A stretch of 64,000 nt of DNA from Amphritea atlantica (GTDB taxonomy: Bacteria; Pseudomonadota; Gammaproteobacteria; Pseudomonadales; Balneatricaceae): the NCBI GenBank assembly GCA_024397875.1, contig CP073344.1, positions 1,355,001 to 1,419,000 on the forward strand, written 5' to 3'. Under the pieces are notes generated by a model, which was given only the letters and a program-made list of their open reading frames with translations, had not been told where the DNA came from and ran no database searches. Shown one piece after another: positions 34,691-46,286 of this stretch (positions are counted from its first letter, which is position 1; every line of letters begins with the position of its first letter). The translations under genes and the position numbers were made by a program.

Positions 34691-36385
34691 TCAGATATCA
34701 TCCAGCCCCAGTTCTTTGATCGAGATTTCGCGCATCTTGAATTTCTGAATCTTACCTGTCACGGTCATCGGAAATTCGTCGACAAACTTAAAGTAGCGCG
34801 GGATCTTGAAGTGGGTGATCTGACCCTTACAGAAATCTCTGAGCTGTTCCTCGGTAACACTTTCTGAGTCGGCCGAGAGTTTCACCCAGGCGATCAGTTC
34901 CTCGCCGTACTTTTTGTCCGGCACTCCGGTGACCTGAACATCGATGATATTCGGGTGGGTGTAGAGAAACTCTTCGATCTCCTTCGGATAGACGTTCTCG
35001 CCGCCACGGATCACCATATCTTTGATCCGGCCAACGATCTGGATATAGCCCTCGTCATCCATCGTCGCCAGATCGCCGGTATGCATCCAGTGCTGCTCGT
35101 CGATAGCGCCTTTGGTGCCGTCTTCGTTGTTCCAGTATTTGATCATTACACTGTAACCGCGGGTGCACAGTTCGCCGATCTCGCCCCGGGGTAATATCCG
35201 TCCAGTGAGCGGGTCAATAATTTTGCTTTCCAGATGTGGTTGAGTGCGGCCAACGGTGGTGACCTGTTTCTCAAACGGGTCATCCGCCCGGGTCTGGGTG
35301 GAGACCGGGCTGGTCTCAGTCATGCCGTAAGCGATCTGCACCTCTTGCATATGCATTTTGGAGTTGACCGCTTTCATCACCTCGGCCGGGCAGATTGAGC
35401 CCGCCATAATACCGGTGCGCAGGCTGGAAAGGTCGTAGTTATCGAAGTCCGGATGTTCCAGTTCGGCAATAAACATCGTCGGTACACCGTACAGCGCGGT
35501 GGCTTTCTCCATCTCTACCGCTTCCAGCACCGCTTTCGGCTCAAAGCCTTCGGTTGGGTAGATCATGGTTGCACCATGAGTCATGCAGCCCAGGTTGCCC
35601 ATTACCATGCCGAAACAGTGGTACAGCGGCACCGGTATAACCAGCCGGTCCTGATCGGTAAAACTCTGACTTTCGGCGACAAAGAAACCGTTATTCAGAA
35701 TATTATGGTGACTCAGGGTCGCCCCTTTCGGGAAACCGGTGGTGCCGGAGGTGTATTGAATATTGATTGGGTCATCAAACTGCAGCGTTGCCTGAATATC
35801 TTTAACCTGCTGCAGGTCAACTTTGTCGGCTTGTTTGACAAAGGCGTTCCAGCGCCACATCCCCGGATGCTGTTCATCTGACAGATTGATAATGCATTCC
35901 AGGGTTTTCAGCTTGGCTGATCTGAGCTGGCCGATTTCGCAGCTGTTCAGTTCCGGTGCCAGCTCCAGAAGCATCGCTGTGTAGTTGGATGATTTGAAAC
36001 TGTCTGCGGTGACCAGAAACTTAGTGCCGGACTGATTCAGTGCATATTCCAGCTCATGCAGGCGGTAGGCCGGGTTGATATTCACCAGAATGGCGCCAAC
36101 CTTTGCCGTGGCAAACTGGGTTATTGTCCACTGGGCTGTGTTGGGAGACCACATACCGATGCGGTCTCCGGGCTGAACGCCCACGGCCAGCAGGGCCCGG
36201 GCACATTGCTCAACTTTTTCTTTTAGTTCGGCGTAGGTCCAGCGAATATCCTGATAGTGAACGATCAGCGCATCATTATCAGGGTAAGTGGCGCAGATAT
36301 CATCAAATTTATCGCCGATCGTCATGCCCAGCAGGGGAGTGTTGCTGGTGCCACTGGTATAACTGGGTTGTGCATTATTGCTCAT
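34691..36385 (-). CDS. Acyl-CoA synthetase (AMP-forming)
   Basis: 564 residues of the ANL superfamily. AMP-binding loop [19 protein letters not shown]5 region [11 protein letters not shown]; hinge [21 protein letters not shown]-terminal catalytic Lys in [12 protein letters not shown]. Medium-chain fatty-acyl-CoA synthetase-like. As last gene of a leucine/isovalerate operon it may activate isovalerate, another short or branched acid, or acetoacetate; the residue set does not decide this. Confidence 0.88.
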   Translation of the reverse strand: MSNNAQPSYTSGTSNTPLLGMTIGDKFDDICATYPDNDALIVHYQDIRWTYAELKEKVEQCARALLAVGVQPGDRIGMWSPNTAQWTITQFATAKVGAILVNINPAYRLHELEYALNQSGTKFLVTADSFKSSNYTAMLLELAPELNSCEIGQLRSAKLKTLECIINLSDEQHPGMWRWNAFVKQADKVDLQQVKDIQATLQFDDPINIQYTSGTTGFPKGATLSHHNILNNGFFVAESQSFTDQDRLVIPVPLYHCFGMVMGNLGCMTHGATMIYPTEGFEPKAVLEAVEMEKATALYGVPTMFIAELEHPDFDNYDLSSLRTGIMAGSICPAEVMKAVNSKMHMQEVQIAYGMTETSPVSTQTRADDPFEKQVTTVGRTQPHLESKIIDPLTGRILPRGEIGELCTRGYSVMIKYWNNEDGTKGAIDEQHWMHTGDLATMDDEGYIQIVGRIKDMVIRGGENVYPKEIEEFLYTHPNIIDVQVTGVPDKKYGEELIAWVKLSADSESVTEEQLRDFCKGQITHFKIPRYFKFVDEFPMTVTGKIQKFKMREISIKELGLDDI

Positions 36386-36507
36386 TGCTTCATCCCTTCA
36401 TTATTTTTATACGTTGAGGGTTGTAAGGTGCCGGTGTGTCAATCAGTCGGATCAGTCCGACACCTGCTTATCTCAGTTTTGTTCTGGCATCGCTCTCTGT
36501 CTGTCAG

Positions 36508-37086
36508 TTAGCGGGCCTGTGAGTGGTATTCAGGGTTTGGTTGCATATCCACCGCACCTGCTACCCGGTTAGTCATGTTGTAGAATCCTGCTATGTTAGC
36601 GATATCCCAGATATCCCGGTCGCTGAAATCGGCATCGCGAAGCGCCTGGCGGTCACTTTCTTCGATACAGTCGGGTGATACGGTCATTTTGACGGCGAAG
36701 TCCAGCATCGCCCGATGACGTTGTGACAGTTCAGCTGCGCGGTAGTTAATAGCGATCAGTTCGCCCAGCGCCGGGTCACCCGAGTAATTTCTGACGGCTG
36801 CGCCGTGGGCTGCGATGCAGTAAAAACAGTGATTTTGAGATGACACGGCTACCGCAATCATCTCCCGCTCAAGAGTGGTCAGGTTACTGTCGCCGAACAT
36901 CATCTCATTATAGAAGCGGGAGAATACCTCCAGCTGAGCGAGATTCTGGCTATAGGCTTTGAGCACATTAGGGATCATTCCCAGCTTCTCATCGCAGACA
37001 TCGAAATATTTTTTAACGTCGTCGGGTAGTTCTTCCCGCGACGGATAGTGCAGGTCCAGCGCGGTAATATGATCAGGTTGAGACAT
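36508..37086 (-). CDS. AhpD-like peroxidase-related protein
   Basis: 192 residues of the carboxymuconolactone decarboxylase/AhpD fold. The redox motif is SSQNHCFYCIAAHGAAVRNY (CxxC...H), inside the usual helix pair LTTLEREMIAVAVSSQNHC. It matches the group called uncharacterised peroxidase-related enzyme. It likely handles peroxide or thiol redox chemistry in the cytoplasm. It sits between liuE and the acyl-CoA synthetase gene, an uncommon member of this operon. Confidence 0.82.
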   Translation of the reverse strand: MSQPDHITALDLHYPSREELPDDVKKYFDVCDEKLGMIPNVLKAYSQNLAQLEVFSRFYNEMMFGDSNLTTLEREMIAVAVSSQNHCFYCIAAHGAAVRNYSGDPALGELIAINYRAAELSQRHRAMLDFAVKMTVSPDCIEESDRQALRDADFSDRDIWDIANIAGFYNMTNRVAGAVDMQPNPEYHSQAR

Positions 37087-37242
37087 TGTAGTACTCCATA
37101 TTATTTTTGTCCGTCAGAGCCGATAAGCAGAGGTTCATAACCTTGACGCTGAATATGTATCCTATATTAGGGTAAACCCCTACTTTCTTTCAAGAGGAAA
37201 GTATTAAGATAACAATTCACCCCTGCATCGTACCTTTCGTAT

Positions 37243-38145
37243 TTACTTACAGCCGATGGCCAGAGCCACTTTAGAACCACTGGTGCGACCCAGTTGTTCG
37301 GTGATCCAGTGGCCGGTTTGGGCCAGTTTGTTCAGATCGACACCGGTTTCGATACCCAGACCATTCAGCATGTACAGGACGTCTTCCGTTGCCACGTTGC
37401 CGGAAGCGCCTTTGGCGTAAGGGCAACCCCCCAGACCCGCAACGGATGCATCGATGACCGCGATACCTTCCTCCACGACTGCATACAGATTAGCCAGGGC
37501 CTGACCGTAGGTGTCGTGAAAATGGGCGGCGAGCTTAGCGACGGGTACTTGCTTACTCACCGCCTCCAGCATCCGCTTCGCTTTCATCGGAGTGCCGACG
37601 CCAATGGTGTCGCCCAGCGATATCTCATAGCAGCCCATATCCAGCAACTCACGGCTGACCGCTGCCACCTGCGCCGGGTCAATCTCGCCCTCATAGGGAC
37701 AGCCCATGACGGTGGAAACATAACCGCGTACCCGGATATTGTTAGCTTGCGCCAGCTCAATGACTGGCGCAAAACGTTCCAGGCTCTCGCTGATAGAACA
37801 GTTGATATTCTTTTGTGTAAAGGCTTCTGAGGCCGCACCAAATACCGCCACCTCATCAGCTCCCGCGGCAATGGCACCCTCAAGCCCTTTCAGGTTGGGG
37901 GTCAGTGCCGAGTAGGTAACGCCGGGTTTACGTGTGATGCCGCTCATTACCGCACTGGCATCGCCCATCTGTGGCACCCATTTCGGTGATACAAAGCTGG
38001 CCGCTTCAATATGGGTCAGGCCGGTTTCACTGAGCCGGTTAATCAGCTCAATTTTTATCGCTGTATCAATCACGGCGCCGGGTTCGTTCTGCAAACCGTC
38101 ACGGGCTCCCATTTCGAACAGACGCAGGTGTTTGGGAAATGCCAT
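37243..38145 (-). CDS. liuE: Hydroxymethylglutaryl-CoA lyase
   Basis: 300 residues, TIM barrel. [13 protein letters not shown] at the N-terminus, [39 protein letters not shown] (metal-binding His pair) and [20 protein letters not shown] with the active-site Cys loop. It cleaves HMG-CoA to acetoacetate and acetyl-CoA, the last step of leucine degradation. It starts 2 bases after the liuD stop. A small CTTTC/GAAAG hairpin lies in the 156-base gap downstream. Confidence 0.94.
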   Translation of the reverse strand: MAFPKHLRLFEMGARDGLQNEPGAVIDTAIKIELINRLSETGLTHIEAASFVSPKWVPQMGDASAVMSGITRKPGVTYSALTPNLKGLEGAIAAGADEVAVFGAASEAFTQKNINCSISESLERFAPVIELAQANNIRVRGYVSTVMGCPYEGEIDPAQVAAVSRELLDMGCYEISLGDTIGVGTPMKAKRMLEAVSKQVPVAKLAAHFHDTYGQALANLYAVVEEGIAVIDASVAGLGGCPYAKGASGNVATEDVLYMLNGLGIETGVDLNKLAQTGHWITEQLGRTSGSKVALAIGCK

Positions 38146-38147
38146 AC

Positions 38148-40139
38148 CTATGCCTCCGCTATATCCAGAGAGATAAGATCGGCACCGTCTTCAACCAGAT
38201 CACCTTCGGCGAAGTAGATCTCAGCAACTGTGCCGTCATGAGGTGCTTTCAGGCTGTGCTCCATCTTCATCGCTTCCATAATGACCAGGGTTTCTCCCGC
38301 TTTAACTGCTTGTCCCGCTTCAACCAGCACCGCTACTACCGCGCCGTTCATCGGAGCCGTCAGACTGTTGTCGCCGGCATGGTCATCACTACCAAAGGTT
38401 TGCCGGTGCTGCTCACAGATAAACTGCTCACCTTCGTGGAACAGCGTCAGATGGTCACCCTCGTTGTACAGATGCACGCTGAGTCTGTGGCCGTTGATCA
38501 CCACATTCAGCAGATCATCATTCAGCTGAGCGGTTACCTGATAGCTGGCATCGTCGATCTGAACCAGATACTGACCTTTGGCGCCACTTTCGAGAACACT
38601 GAGTTGATAGTCCGTGTCAGCGTGGATCAGTGTCAGCGGGCGGGCATACTCTGAGTTAAGCCGCCAGCTGTTCTGGTAGCCAAACGGTGAGTAAGGGTCA
38701 TCCGGGTTATTCGCTTGCTGCTTGCTCTTCTCGCTGAAGAAACAGGCGGCCATTACCAGACAGAAGGCGCTGTTCAGATTGCTCGCAGGAAACAGTAAAG
38801 CTTCATGTTTCTCAATAAAACCGGTGTCCAGATCGAGTGCTTTGAAGGGTGCACTGCCGGCAAGGTTGCGCAGGAATCGCAGGTTGGTTTTCAGACCGCT
38901 GATACGGTATTCCTCCAGAGCCTGTTCCATCCGGGCGATGGCGCGGTCGCGATTATCATCCCAGACGATCAGTTTGGCGATCATCGGATCATAGAATACG
39001 CTGACCTCGTCGCCTTCAACGACGCCGGTATCAACCCGGACGTGCTGACTCTCCTGTGGCGTACGCAGATAGCGCAGGGTGCCGGTCGCCGGGAGGAAGT
39101 CGTTATCAGGGTCTTCCGCATATACCCGGGCTTCCAGGGCGTGGCCGTGGATACGGATTTCATTCTGCTGTAACGGCAGTGGCTCGCCGCTGGCGATCCG
39201 TAGTTGCCATTCCACCAGATCCTGTCCGGTAATCATCTCGGTAACCGGATGTTCAACCTGCAGACGGGTGTTCATCTCCATAAAATAGAAAGAGCCATCG
39301 ACGTCATAGAGAAACTCGACGGTGCCGGCACCGACATAATCGATCGCCTGAGCGGCACGGACGGCCGCTTCACCCATCGCTTTACGGGTTTCATCTGAGA
39401 GGTTGGGAGCCGGCGCTTCTTCGATCACTTTCTGATGGCGGCGCTGCACCGAGCAGTCACGCTCTGCCAGATAGACACCGTTACCCTGCTTGTCACAGAA
39501 CACCTGGATCTCAACATGACGGGGTTGGGTCAGATAGCGTTCGATCAGCATATCCGGGTTGCCAAAGGCATTTTTCGCCTCACGGCAGGCGGATTTAAGT
39601 GCCTCATCAAACTCGTCGATCGAGTTGACCACCCGCATCCCTTTACCACCACCGCCGGCAACCGCTTTCAACAGTTGGGGGAAGCCGCAACGCACAGATT
39701 CCTCTTTCAGCAGTGCCGGGGTCTGGTCTTCGCCATGATAGCCCGGTACCAGCGGCACCGCTGCGTGAGACATAATCTCTTTGGCTGCGGATTTGGAGCC
39801 CATCGCTTCAATCGCGCTGGTGGGTGGCCCGATAAACTCGATACCGTTATCGAAACAGGAGCGGGCAAATTCGGCGTTCTCTGAGAGGAAACCATAACCC
39901 GGGTGGATTGCCTGGGCGCCTGATTGTTTGGCGATCTCCAGAATCTTGTCACCACGCAGGTAACTTTCATTGCTTGGCGCAGGGCCCAGCAAAAATGCTT
40001 CATCGGCCATCGCCACGTGACGGGCGTTTTTATCGGCCTCAGAGTAGACAGCGACACAACGGATACCCAGGCGGTGAGCAGTCTGAATAACCCGGCAGGC
40101 AATCTCCCCCCGGTTAGCTATAAGAATTTTATTAAACAT
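38148..40139 (-). CDS. liuD: Methylcrotonyl-CoA carboxylase, alpha (biotin) subunit
   Basis: 663 residues. Biotin carboxylase domain ([50 protein letters not shown]), a linker, and a C-terminal biotinyl domain with [15 protein letters not shown], in which the Lys of AMKM carries biotin. With LiuB it carboxylates 3-methylcrotonyl-CoA. Placement next to liuB/C/E separates it from propionyl- and acetyl-CoA carboxylases. Confidence 0.94.
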   Translation of the reverse strand: MFNKILIANRGEIACRVIQTAHRLGIRCVAVYSEADKNARHVAMADEAFLLGPAPSNESYLRGDKILEIAKQSGAQAIHPGYGFLSENAEFARSCFDNGIEFIGPPTSAIEAMGSKSAAKEIMSHAAVPLVPGYHGEDQTPALLKEESVRCGFPQLLKAVAGGGGKGMRVVNSIDEFDEALKSACREAKNAFGNPDMLIERYLTQPRHVEIQVFCDKQGNGVYLAERDCSVQRRHQKVIEEAPAPNLSDETRKAMGEAAVRAAQAIDYVGAGTVEFLYDVDGSFYFMEMNTRLQVEHPVTEMITGQDLVEWQLRIASGEPLPLQQNEIRIHGHALEARVYAEDPDNDFLPATGTLRYLRTPQESQHVRVDTGVVEGDEVSVFYDPMIAKLIVWDDNRDRAIARMEQALEEYRISGLKTNLRFLRNLAGSAPFKALDLDTGFIEKHEALLFPASNLNSAFCLVMAACFFSEKSKQQANNPDDPYSPFGYQNSWRLNSEYARPLTLIHADTDYQLSVLESGAKGQYLVQIDDASYQVTAQLNDDLLNVVINGHRLSVHLYNEGDHLTLFHEGEQFICEQHRQTFGSDDHAGDNSLTAPMNGAVVAVLVEAGQAVKAGETLVIMEAMKMEHSLKAPHDGTVAEIYFAEGDLVEDGADLISLDIAEA

Positions 40140-40144
40140 GCCGC

Positions 40145-40948
40145 TTACTCCTGAATCCAGTTCGGTTTACGCTTCTGCAGGAAGGAGCTGAGTCCTTCCT
40201 GACCTTCGTCGCTGACGCGGATATCTGCGATGCGACGGGCAGTGTCATCAATCACCTCAGTGGTGATCTCTTTCTGGCTGACGGCATAGATAAGCTGTTT
40301 AGCGGCTTTCATCCCCTGGGGACTGTTTTTTTGTAGCGAGGCGACAAAACGGTCGCAGGCCTCGTCCAGTTGTTCAACGTTTTCCACGACTTCATGCACC
40401 AGACCAAACTGCTGTGCAGCACGGGCGCTGAACAGCTCTGCCGTGAGGAAATAACGGCGTGACTGACGCTCGCCAATGGCACGTACCACATAGGGGCTGA
40501 TCACCGCAGGAATCAGACCGATTTTGACTTCTGAGAGACAGAATGAGCTGCTTTCAGCGGCAATAACAATATCGCAGCAGGCGGCCAGGCCGACCGCACC
40601 ACCATAGGCGGCTCCCTGAATCAGGGCGATGGTGGGTTTGCTGTGGTTGTTCAGCAGTTCCATCAGTTTTGCCAGGAGCCCAGCATCCACCATGTTCTCT
40701 TCATGGGTATTGCTGGCCATTCGTTTCATCCAGCCCAGGTCAGCCCCTGCGGAAAAGTTCTTGCCCCGGGAACGTAATACCAGCACCCGGACTTCCGGGT
40801 CTTCGCTGGTCGCTTCCAGGTTGCTGATCAGTTGCTCAATCACGCCATCGTCGAAGGCATTGTGTACCTCAGGACGATTGATTATCAGTTCGGCAACACC
40901 GTTGGCGCTTTTTTCCAACAGGACCAGTTGTTGTGTATTAATAGTCAT
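40145..40948 (-). CDS. liuC: Methylglutaconyl-CoA hydratase
   Basis: 267 residues of the crotonase family. SRGKNFSAGADLGWMKRMAS is the first oxyanion-hole segment, and IALIQGAAYGGAVGLAACCD the second; SEVKIGLIPAVISPYV is the expected active-site stretch. It hydrates 3-methylglutaconyl-CoA to HMG-CoA. The start at 40948 is chosen because GGAGG lies 8 bases before it; the frame opens at 40966, overlapping the liuB stop, so coupling is likely. Confidence 0.9.
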   Translation of the reverse strand: MTINTQQLVLLEKSANGVAELIINRPEVHNAFDDGVIEQLISNLEATSEDPEVRVLVLRSRGKNFSAGADLGWMKRMASNTHEENMVDAGLLAKLMELLNNHSKPTIALIQGAAYGGAVGLAACCDIVIAAESSSFCLSEVKIGLIPAVISPYVVRAIGERQSRRYFLTAELFSARAAQQFGLVHEVVENVEQLDEACDRFVASLQKNSPQGMKAAKQLIYAVSQKEITTEVIDDTARRIADIRVSDEGQEGLSSFLQKRKPNWIQE

Positions 40949-40962
40949 CTTCTGATCCTCCA

Positions 40963-42570
40963 TCACATCCGGAATACGCCGAACTGGGTGTCACCCACAG
41001 GCTTATTGAGTGCGGCAGACAGACTCATGCCGATAACATCACGGGTTTGTTTTGGATCGATGACGCCATCATCCCAAAGCCGGGCAGAGGCATAATAGGG
41101 GTGACCCTGATGTTCATAGGTATCGATGATGGGCTTTTTGAATACCGCTTCATCTTCAGCAGACCACTCTTCACCGGTGCGGTTCATGTTATCCCGCTTA
41201 ACGGTCGCCAGAACCCCGGCAGCCTGTTCGCCACCCATGACTGAGATACGTGCGTTCGGCCACATGAACATCAGATTAGGACTGTAGGCCCGGCCACACA
41301 TACCGTAGTTACCGGCACCGAAACTACCGCCGATCAGCACTGTAAATTTCGGCACATCGGCACAGGCAACGGCCATCACCATCTTGGCCCCGTGCTTGGC
41401 GATACCCTCTGATTCATACTTCTGACCCACCATAAAGCCGGTGATGTTTTGCAGGAACAGCAGGGGGATTTTGCGCTGACAGCACAGCTCGATAAAGTGC
41501 GCGCCTTTCTGGGCGGATTCACCGAAGAGAATGCCGTTGTTGGCGATAATACCCACCGGATAACCGTGAATATGGGCAAAACCGGTGACCAGTGTGGTGC
41601 CGTAGAGTTTCTTGAACTCATCAAACTCAGAGCCATCGACGATGCGGGCGATCACTTCGCGAACATCGTAGGGTTTTCTCAGGTCGGTACCGACAATGCC
41701 GTACAGTTCATCCATAGGATAAAGAGGCTCTTTCGGCGTCTGAGTTTTAATATTGATCTCTTTGCGGCGGTTCAGATTTGCCACACAGGTGCGGGCGATC
41801 TCCAGCGCATGGTGATCGTTTTCAGCGTAATGGTCAGCAACACCAGACACTTTACAGTGCACATCAGCACCGCCCAGATCTTCCGCGCTGACGACTTCGC
41901 CGGTCGCGGCTTTTACCAGTGGGGGTCCTGCCAGAAAGATAGTGCCCTGATTACGCACGATGATCGATTCATCCGCCATCGCCGGCACATATGCGCCGCC
42001 CGCTGTACAGAGGCCCATCACCACTGCGATCTGGGGAATCCCTTTGGCAGACATGCGTGCCTGGTTATAGAAAATGCGGCCGAAATGGTCGCGATCCGGG
42101 AATACATCATCCTGTTGCGGCAGGTTGGCACCGCCGGAATCTACCAGATAGATACAGGGCAGGTGATTCTGTTCGGCGATCTCCTGAGCCCGCAGATGTT
42201 TCTTCACGGTCAGCGGGAAATAGGTGCCGCCCTTAACGGTGGCATCGTTGGCAATAATCATGCACTCAATACCGCTGACACGGCCGATACCGGTAATGAT
42301 CCCGGCGGCAGGCACATCGTCATCGTAGACTTTATAGGCTGCCAGTTGTGAAAGCTCTAACAGGGGCGAACCTTCATCCAACAGGGTATTGATTCGCTCT
42401 CTGGGGAGGAGTTTGCCACGGGAAAGGTGGCGTTCCTGATATTTGCTGCCACCGCCGTGATGGATCTGTGCCGCTTTATCACGCAGGTCCGTGACCACGG
42501 AGGCCATGGAATCATAGTTAGCGCGAAACTCTTCTGCACGTGGATTGATTTTTGTTTTTATCGTTGCCAT
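40963..42570 (-). CDS. liuB: Methylcrotonyl-CoA carboxylase, beta subunit
   Basis: 535 residues, carboxyltransferase subunit. [40 protein letters not shown] (matches MCC-beta), [17 protein letters not shown] and [20 protein letters not shown]. Pairs with LiuD. The two crotonase-fold halves that bind acyl-CoA and carboxybiotin are complete. Its stop overlaps the open frame of liuC. Confidence 0.94.
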   Translation of the reverse strand: MATIKTKINPRAEEFRANYDSMASVVTDLRDKAAQIHHGGGSKYQERHLSRGKLLPRERINTLLDEGSPLLELSQLAAYKVYDDDVPAAGIITGIGRVSGIECMIIANDATVKGGTYFPLTVKKHLRAQEIAEQNHLPCIYLVDSGGANLPQQDDVFPDRDHFGRIFYNQARMSAKGIPQIAVVMGLCTAGGAYVPAMADESIIVRNQGTIFLAGPPLVKAATGEVVSAEDLGGADVHCKVSGVADHYAENDHHALEIARTCVANLNRRKEINIKTQTPKEPLYPMDELYGIVGTDLRKPYDVREVIARIVDGSEFDEFKKLYGTTLVTGFAHIHGYPVGIIANNGILFGESAQKGAHFIELCCQRKIPLLFLQNITGFMVGQKYESEGIAKHGAKMVMAVACADVPKFTVLIGGSFGAGNYGMCGRAYSPNLMFMWPNARISVMGGEQAAGVLATVKRDNMNRTGEEWSAEDEAVFKKPIIDTYEHQGHPYYASARLWDDGVIDPKQTRDVIGMSLSAALNKPVGDTQFGVFRM

Positions 42571-42757
42571 TGCTTCTCTCCGGCGTCACGCGTTAATGCA
42601 ATTCTCAGAACAGTTGGTTGTCTCGTTTGCCGATAGACAACTGTCCCGTTGATTGCTGTTAAAACAACGCCTTGTCTGAATTCGTCATTATTCACAGTGA
42701 AAAAGTGGGGGGGTGCAGAACACCGTTCCCCCTAAAGTCCACTGATGGAAAACGGGT

Positions 42758-43924
42758 TTACTTATTCAGGAACAGCTCACGGCCGATCAGCATCCGGCGA
42801 ATCTCAGAGGTGCCCGCACCGATCTCGTACAATTTTGCATCGCGCAGCAGACGACCAGTAGGAAACTCATTGATATAACCGTTGCCGCCGAGCAGCTGTA
42901 TCGCATCCAGAGCGATTTTAGTCGCCATCTCTGCGGTATACAGAATGACCGCTGCGCAGTCCTTACGGGACGTTTCACCGCGCATCGCCGCCTGAGCAAC
43001 GGTGTAGGCGTAGGCCTTGGATGCATTCATCAGGGTGTACATATCGGCAACTTTGCCCTGCACCATTTCGAACTCACCGATCGCTTTGCCAAATTGCACC
43101 CGGTCGCGGGTATAAGGGATGGTGATATCCATCGCTGCCTGCATAATACCCAGCGGACCGCCGGCGAGAACCAGGCGCTCATAATCGAGGCCGGACATCA
43201 ATACCTTAACGCCGCCGTTCAGTTCACCGAGAATGTTCTCTTTTGGCACCGGGCAGTCCTGAAATACCAGTTCACAGGTATTGGAACCACGCATTCCCAG
43301 CTTATCCAGTTTTTGATGACGGGAGAATCCAGGGTAATCACGTTCAACGATAAAGGCGGTTATGCCTTTAGGGCCGGCACTCACATCGGTTTTCGCATAG
43401 ATCACATAGGTGTTGGCGTCCGGACCGTTGGTGATCCACATCTTATTACCGTTCAACAGGTAATGATCACCGTTGTCGCGGGCTGTCAGCTTCATTGAAA
43501 CGACATCGGAACCGGCATTCGGCTCGGACATTGCCAGTGCGCCAATATGTTCACCGCTGATCAGTTTTGGCAGGTACTTTGTCTTCTGCTCATGGGTACC
43601 GTTACGGTTGATCTGGTTAACACAGAGATTAGAGTGTGCACCGTAAGACAAGCCAACAGAGGCGGATGCCCGGCTGATCTCTTCCATGGCAATCATGTGC
43701 GCCAGATAACCCATATCAACGCCGCCGTACTCCTCTTTCACGGTGATGCCCAGCAGCCCCATATCGCCGAATTTACGCCACAGATCGTTAGGAAATTCAT
43801 TGTCATGATCGACCTGCTCGGCGCGTGGAGCAATCTCTTGTGCTGCAAAACTGTTTACATGCTCTCGCAGCATATCCAGAGTTTCACCGAGTCCGAAATT
43901 TAGTGAGCTGTACTGTGCAATCAT
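42758..43924 (-). CDS. liuA: Isovaleryl-CoA dehydrogenase
   Basis: 388 residues of the acyl-CoA dehydrogenase family. FAD and substrate motifs [19 protein letters not shown] and [40 protein letters not shown] places the catalytic Glu in the helix position special to isovaleryl-CoA dehydrogenase; [20 protein letters not shown] is near the C-terminus. Start at 43924 has AGGTGG 7 bases upstream. It feeds electrons to ETF. A 187-base gap separates it from liuB. Confidence 0.93.
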   Translation of the reverse strand: MIAQYSSLNFGLGETLDMLREHVNSFAAQEIAPRAEQVDHDNEFPNDLWRKFGDMGLLGITVKEEYGGVDMGYLAHMIAMEEISRASASVGLSYGAHSNLCVNQINRNGTHEQKTKYLPKLISGEHIGALAMSEPNAGSDVVSMKLTARDNGDHYLLNGNKMWITNGPDANTYVIYAKTDVSAGPKGITAFIVERDYPGFSRHQKLDKLGMRGSNTCELVFQDCPVPKENILGELNGGVKVLMSGLDYERLVLAGGPLGIMQAAMDITIPYTRDRVQFGKAIGEFEMVQGKVADMYTLMNASKAYAYTVAQAAMRGETSRKDCAAVILYTAEMATKIALDAIQLLGGNGYINEFPTGRLLRDAKLYEIGAGTSEIRRMLIGRELFLNK

Positions 43925-44058
43925 TTTCTGTCCACCTGGCTTAGGGAAGCGGAAGGGCATGTTGTGACTGTTTGCCTTTGCCGTTTCCGGTTTACGATTA
44001 TTGTTGTTGGTCGTTTAATAGTTGTTGTTCGGTAATGTGGCGGTAGGGTCGCTACTAG

Positions 44059-44469
44059 CTATACCGACTTCTCTGTTTTTGTCGTTTCTGTCAGATCATC
44101 CATTGCCTCCCGGCAACGGCTTTCTGCGCTGTCCAGTTCCAGCTGAAGCATAGCAATGTCATTTAATTGCTGCTCCAGGGCCTGTTTTTTCTCTTCTATC
44201 TTGGCCATCAGCAGTTGTAGCTGTTTCATACTGCCTGTCGGGGTTTCATCCCAGAGCGCGAATAGTTCGCGGGTTTCAGCGAGTGAAAAGCCCAGTCGCT
44301 TGCCCCGCAGAATCAGTTTTAACCGAACCCGGTCCTGAGCGCTGTAGATCCGGGTCTGCCCGCGGCGGGTAGGGAATAACAGCTGCTGGTCTTCATAAAA
44401 GCGGATGCTGCGAGTCGTTACATCAAACTCGCTGGCCAGCTCACTGATCGAAAAAGTACGTGTGTTCAT
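44059..44469 (-). CDS. liuR: MerR-family regulator LiuR
   Basis: 136 residues. MerR helix-turn-helix at the N-terminus (FSISELASEFDVTTRSIRFY, EDQQLLFPTRR), then a dimerisation coiled coil (KIEEKKQALEQQLNDIAMLQ). No metal-binding Cys cluster. First gene of the leucine/isovalerate operon, as LiuR is in many gammaproteobacteria. A palindromic operator lies 42 bases upstream, consistent with autoregulation and control of the cluster. Confidence 0.9.
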   Translation of the reverse strand: MNTRTFSISELASEFDVTTRSIRFYEDQQLLFPTRRGQTRIYSAQDRVRLKLILRGKRLGFSLAETRELFALWDETPTGSMKQLQLLMAKIEEKKQALEQQLNDIAMLQLELDSAESRCREAMDDLTETTKTEKSV

Positions 44470-44510
44470 AATCTGCTTCCTGACGCTGATGTTATTTAAT
44501 TTAGCGGAAG

Positions 44511-44526
44511 TTTACGTAAACGTAAA
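44511..44526. promoter_or_regulatory. LiuR-type operator
   Basis: TTTACGTAAACGTAAA has perfect 7-base inverted arms (TTTACGT/ACGTAAA) around AA. It resembles the reconstructed LiuR motif of gammaproteobacteria and lies just upstream of liuR. It might also influence the divergent transporter operon starting at 44755. Confidence 0.75.
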
Positions 44527-44754
44527 GCTGATTTTAAAAACGGTTGCAAATGTTACATTTCGTAAGATTGCAGTTAACTGTTTGATATTTAGTCGTTAAT
44601 TAAGAATAGAAGCTTTGACTGACAGGCTTGTTATACTAAAGTAGTACTTGTTATCCTGTAAGGGAAATTGCTAACTTGGTTGGCAGCTGATTTGGGTAAT
44701 CACAATTTTTGCCCATCCCATAATAAAAACAAATATATGTGAGGCTGGTTCTGC

Positions 44755-45579
44755 ATGAGTGCCGACTACGTTCTCGAAACCAGGAATCTGGTTAAGGAAT
44801 TCAAGGGCTTTACCGCCGTTGACGATGTAAATCTACAGGTTGAGCGGGGAACAATACACGCGCTGATCGGGCCTAATGGGGCCGGTAAGACGACTGTATT
44901 TAATCTGCTGACAAAATTTCTTACACCCACCCGAGGCACCATTCTCTTCAACGGTAATGATATTACCTATATGAAATCCGCTGCGATTGCCAGAAAGGGC
45001 ATTGTACGCTCGTTTCAGATCTCTGCTGTTTTTCCACACCTCTCTGTTATTGAGAATGTGCGTATCGCCCTGCAGCGTAAAGAGGGTAATAGCTTCCATT
45101 TCTGGAAGTCTGAAAAGGTGCTGGACAAACTGAATGACCGTGCTGTTGAGCTGCTTGATGAGGTGGGTCTGAAAGACTATGCCCAGGCTGTCACAGTCGA
45201 TCTGCCTTATGGCCGTAAACGGGCGCTGGAAATTGCTACCACCCTGGCGCTGGATCCGGAAATGTTACTGCTGGATGAGCCGACTCAGGGGATGGGCCAC
45301 GAAGATGTGAGTGTGGTTGCGGATCTGATCAAGAAAGTGTCTGCGAACCGTACCATTCTGATGGTTGAGCATAACCTGCATGTGGTTGCTCAGCTGGCCG
45401 ACAAGATTACGGTATTACAGCGCGGCGCCATCCTGACCGAAGGTGATTACGCAACGGTCTCTCAGGATCCGCGTGTGCGTGAAGCCTATATGGGGGTTGA
45501 AGCCGATGATGAGGTAGCGAATGCCATCGCTGCCAAAGCCGCTGTCGCCAATGCTGCGAAAAAGGAGGATGTTGCATGA
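44755..45579 (+). CDS. livG: Branched-chain amino acid-type ABC transporter ATPase LivG
   Basis: 274 residues. Walker A LIGPNGAGKTTVFNLLTKFL, Q-loop IVRSFQISAVFPHLSVIENV, a signature region that is degenerate as in many LivG (DLPYGRKRALEIATTLA), Walker B MLLLDEPTQGMGHED, and switch His in ILMVEHNLHVV. An Ala-rich C-terminal tail (NAIAAKAAVANAAKKEDVA) is unusual. It overlaps livF by 4 bases. The system lies next to the liu operon, making leucine or a related amino acid the likely cargo. Confidence 0.9.
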   Translation: MSADYVLETRNLVKEFKGFTAVDDVNLQVERGTIHALIGPNGAGKTTVFNLLTKFLTPTRGTILFNGNDITYMKSAAIARKGIVRSFQISAVFPHLSVIENVRIALQRKEGNSFHFWKSEKVLDKLNDRAVELLDEVGLKDYAQAVTVDLPYGRKRALEIATTLALDPEMLLLDEPTQGMGHEDVSVVADLIKKVSANRTILMVEHNLHVVAQLADKITVLQRGAILTEGDYATVSQDPRVREAYMGVEADDEVANAIAAKAAVANAAKKEDVA

Positions 45580-46286
45580 CCTCAACAGGTGAAAAGCTGC
45601 GTATCAGTGATCTGCACGCTTACTACGGCGAATCGCATATTCTTCATGGCATCGATATGACCATTATGCAGGGCGAACTGGTGACGCTGCTGGGACGCAA
45701 CGGTGCGGGTCGCTCGACAACCCTCAAAGCGGTTATGAATATGGTGGGGCGTCGCACCGGCAAGATCAATATCAATGGTAATGAAACCATCGGTATGCCA
45801 GCCCATAAGATCGCCCATCTGGGGGTCGGTTACTGCCCTGAAGAGCGGGGTATCTTCTCCAGCCTGAATGTAGAAGAGAACCTGATGCTGCCGCCCAATG
45901 TGCGGTCCGATGGCATGAGCATTGAAGAGATCTATGACATTTTCCCCAACCTGGCAGAGCGTCGCTATAGCCAGGGGACTCGTCTTTCCGGCGGGGAACA
46001 GCAGATGCTGGCGATGGCACGTATTCTGCGGACCGGCGCCAATATTCTGTTGCTCGATGAGATTACTGAGGGTCTGGCCCCGGTCATCGTACAAAAACTG
46101 GCTGAGGTTCTGGTCATGCTCAAGGAACGGGGCCTGACAGTTTTGCTGGTTGAGCAGAATTTCCGTTTTGCTGCGCCCATCGCAGACCGCCATTACGTTA
46201 TGGAACATGGCCATATCGTTGAGGAGGTCAGGAAAGATGAGTTGCAGGCAAAAACGGAACTGTTGAATACCTATCTGGGGGTTTAA
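45576..46286 (+). CDS. livF: Branched-chain amino acid-type ABC transporter ATPase LivF
   Basis: 236 residues. Canonical signature LSGGEQQMLAMARIL, Walker B ILLLDEITEGLAP, switch VLLVEQNFRFA. The Walker A loop is LLGRNGAGRSTTLKAVMNM: the expected Lys is Arg46, codon CGC. From memory, Arg also occurs at this place in some other LivF-like proteins, so it may be tolerated because LivG supplies a normal site. It overlaps livG (ATGA type) and is followed 80 bases on by livK. Confidence 0.9.
   Translation: MTSTGEKLRISDLHAYYGESHILHGIDMTIMQGELVTLLGRNGAGRSTTLKAVMNMVGRRTGKININGNETIGMPAHKIAHLGVGYCPEERGIFSSLNVEENLMLPPNVRSDGMSIEEIYDIFPNLAERRYSQGTRLSGGEQQMLAMARILRTGANILLLDEITEGLAPVIVQKLAEVLVMLKERGLTVLLVEQNFRFAAPIADRHYVMEHGHIVEEVRKDELQAKTELLNTYLGV

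Noticed and set aside
41449..42351. 300-codon plus-strand frame opposite liuB
   Set aside because: Shadow of a well-conserved carboxylase subunit.
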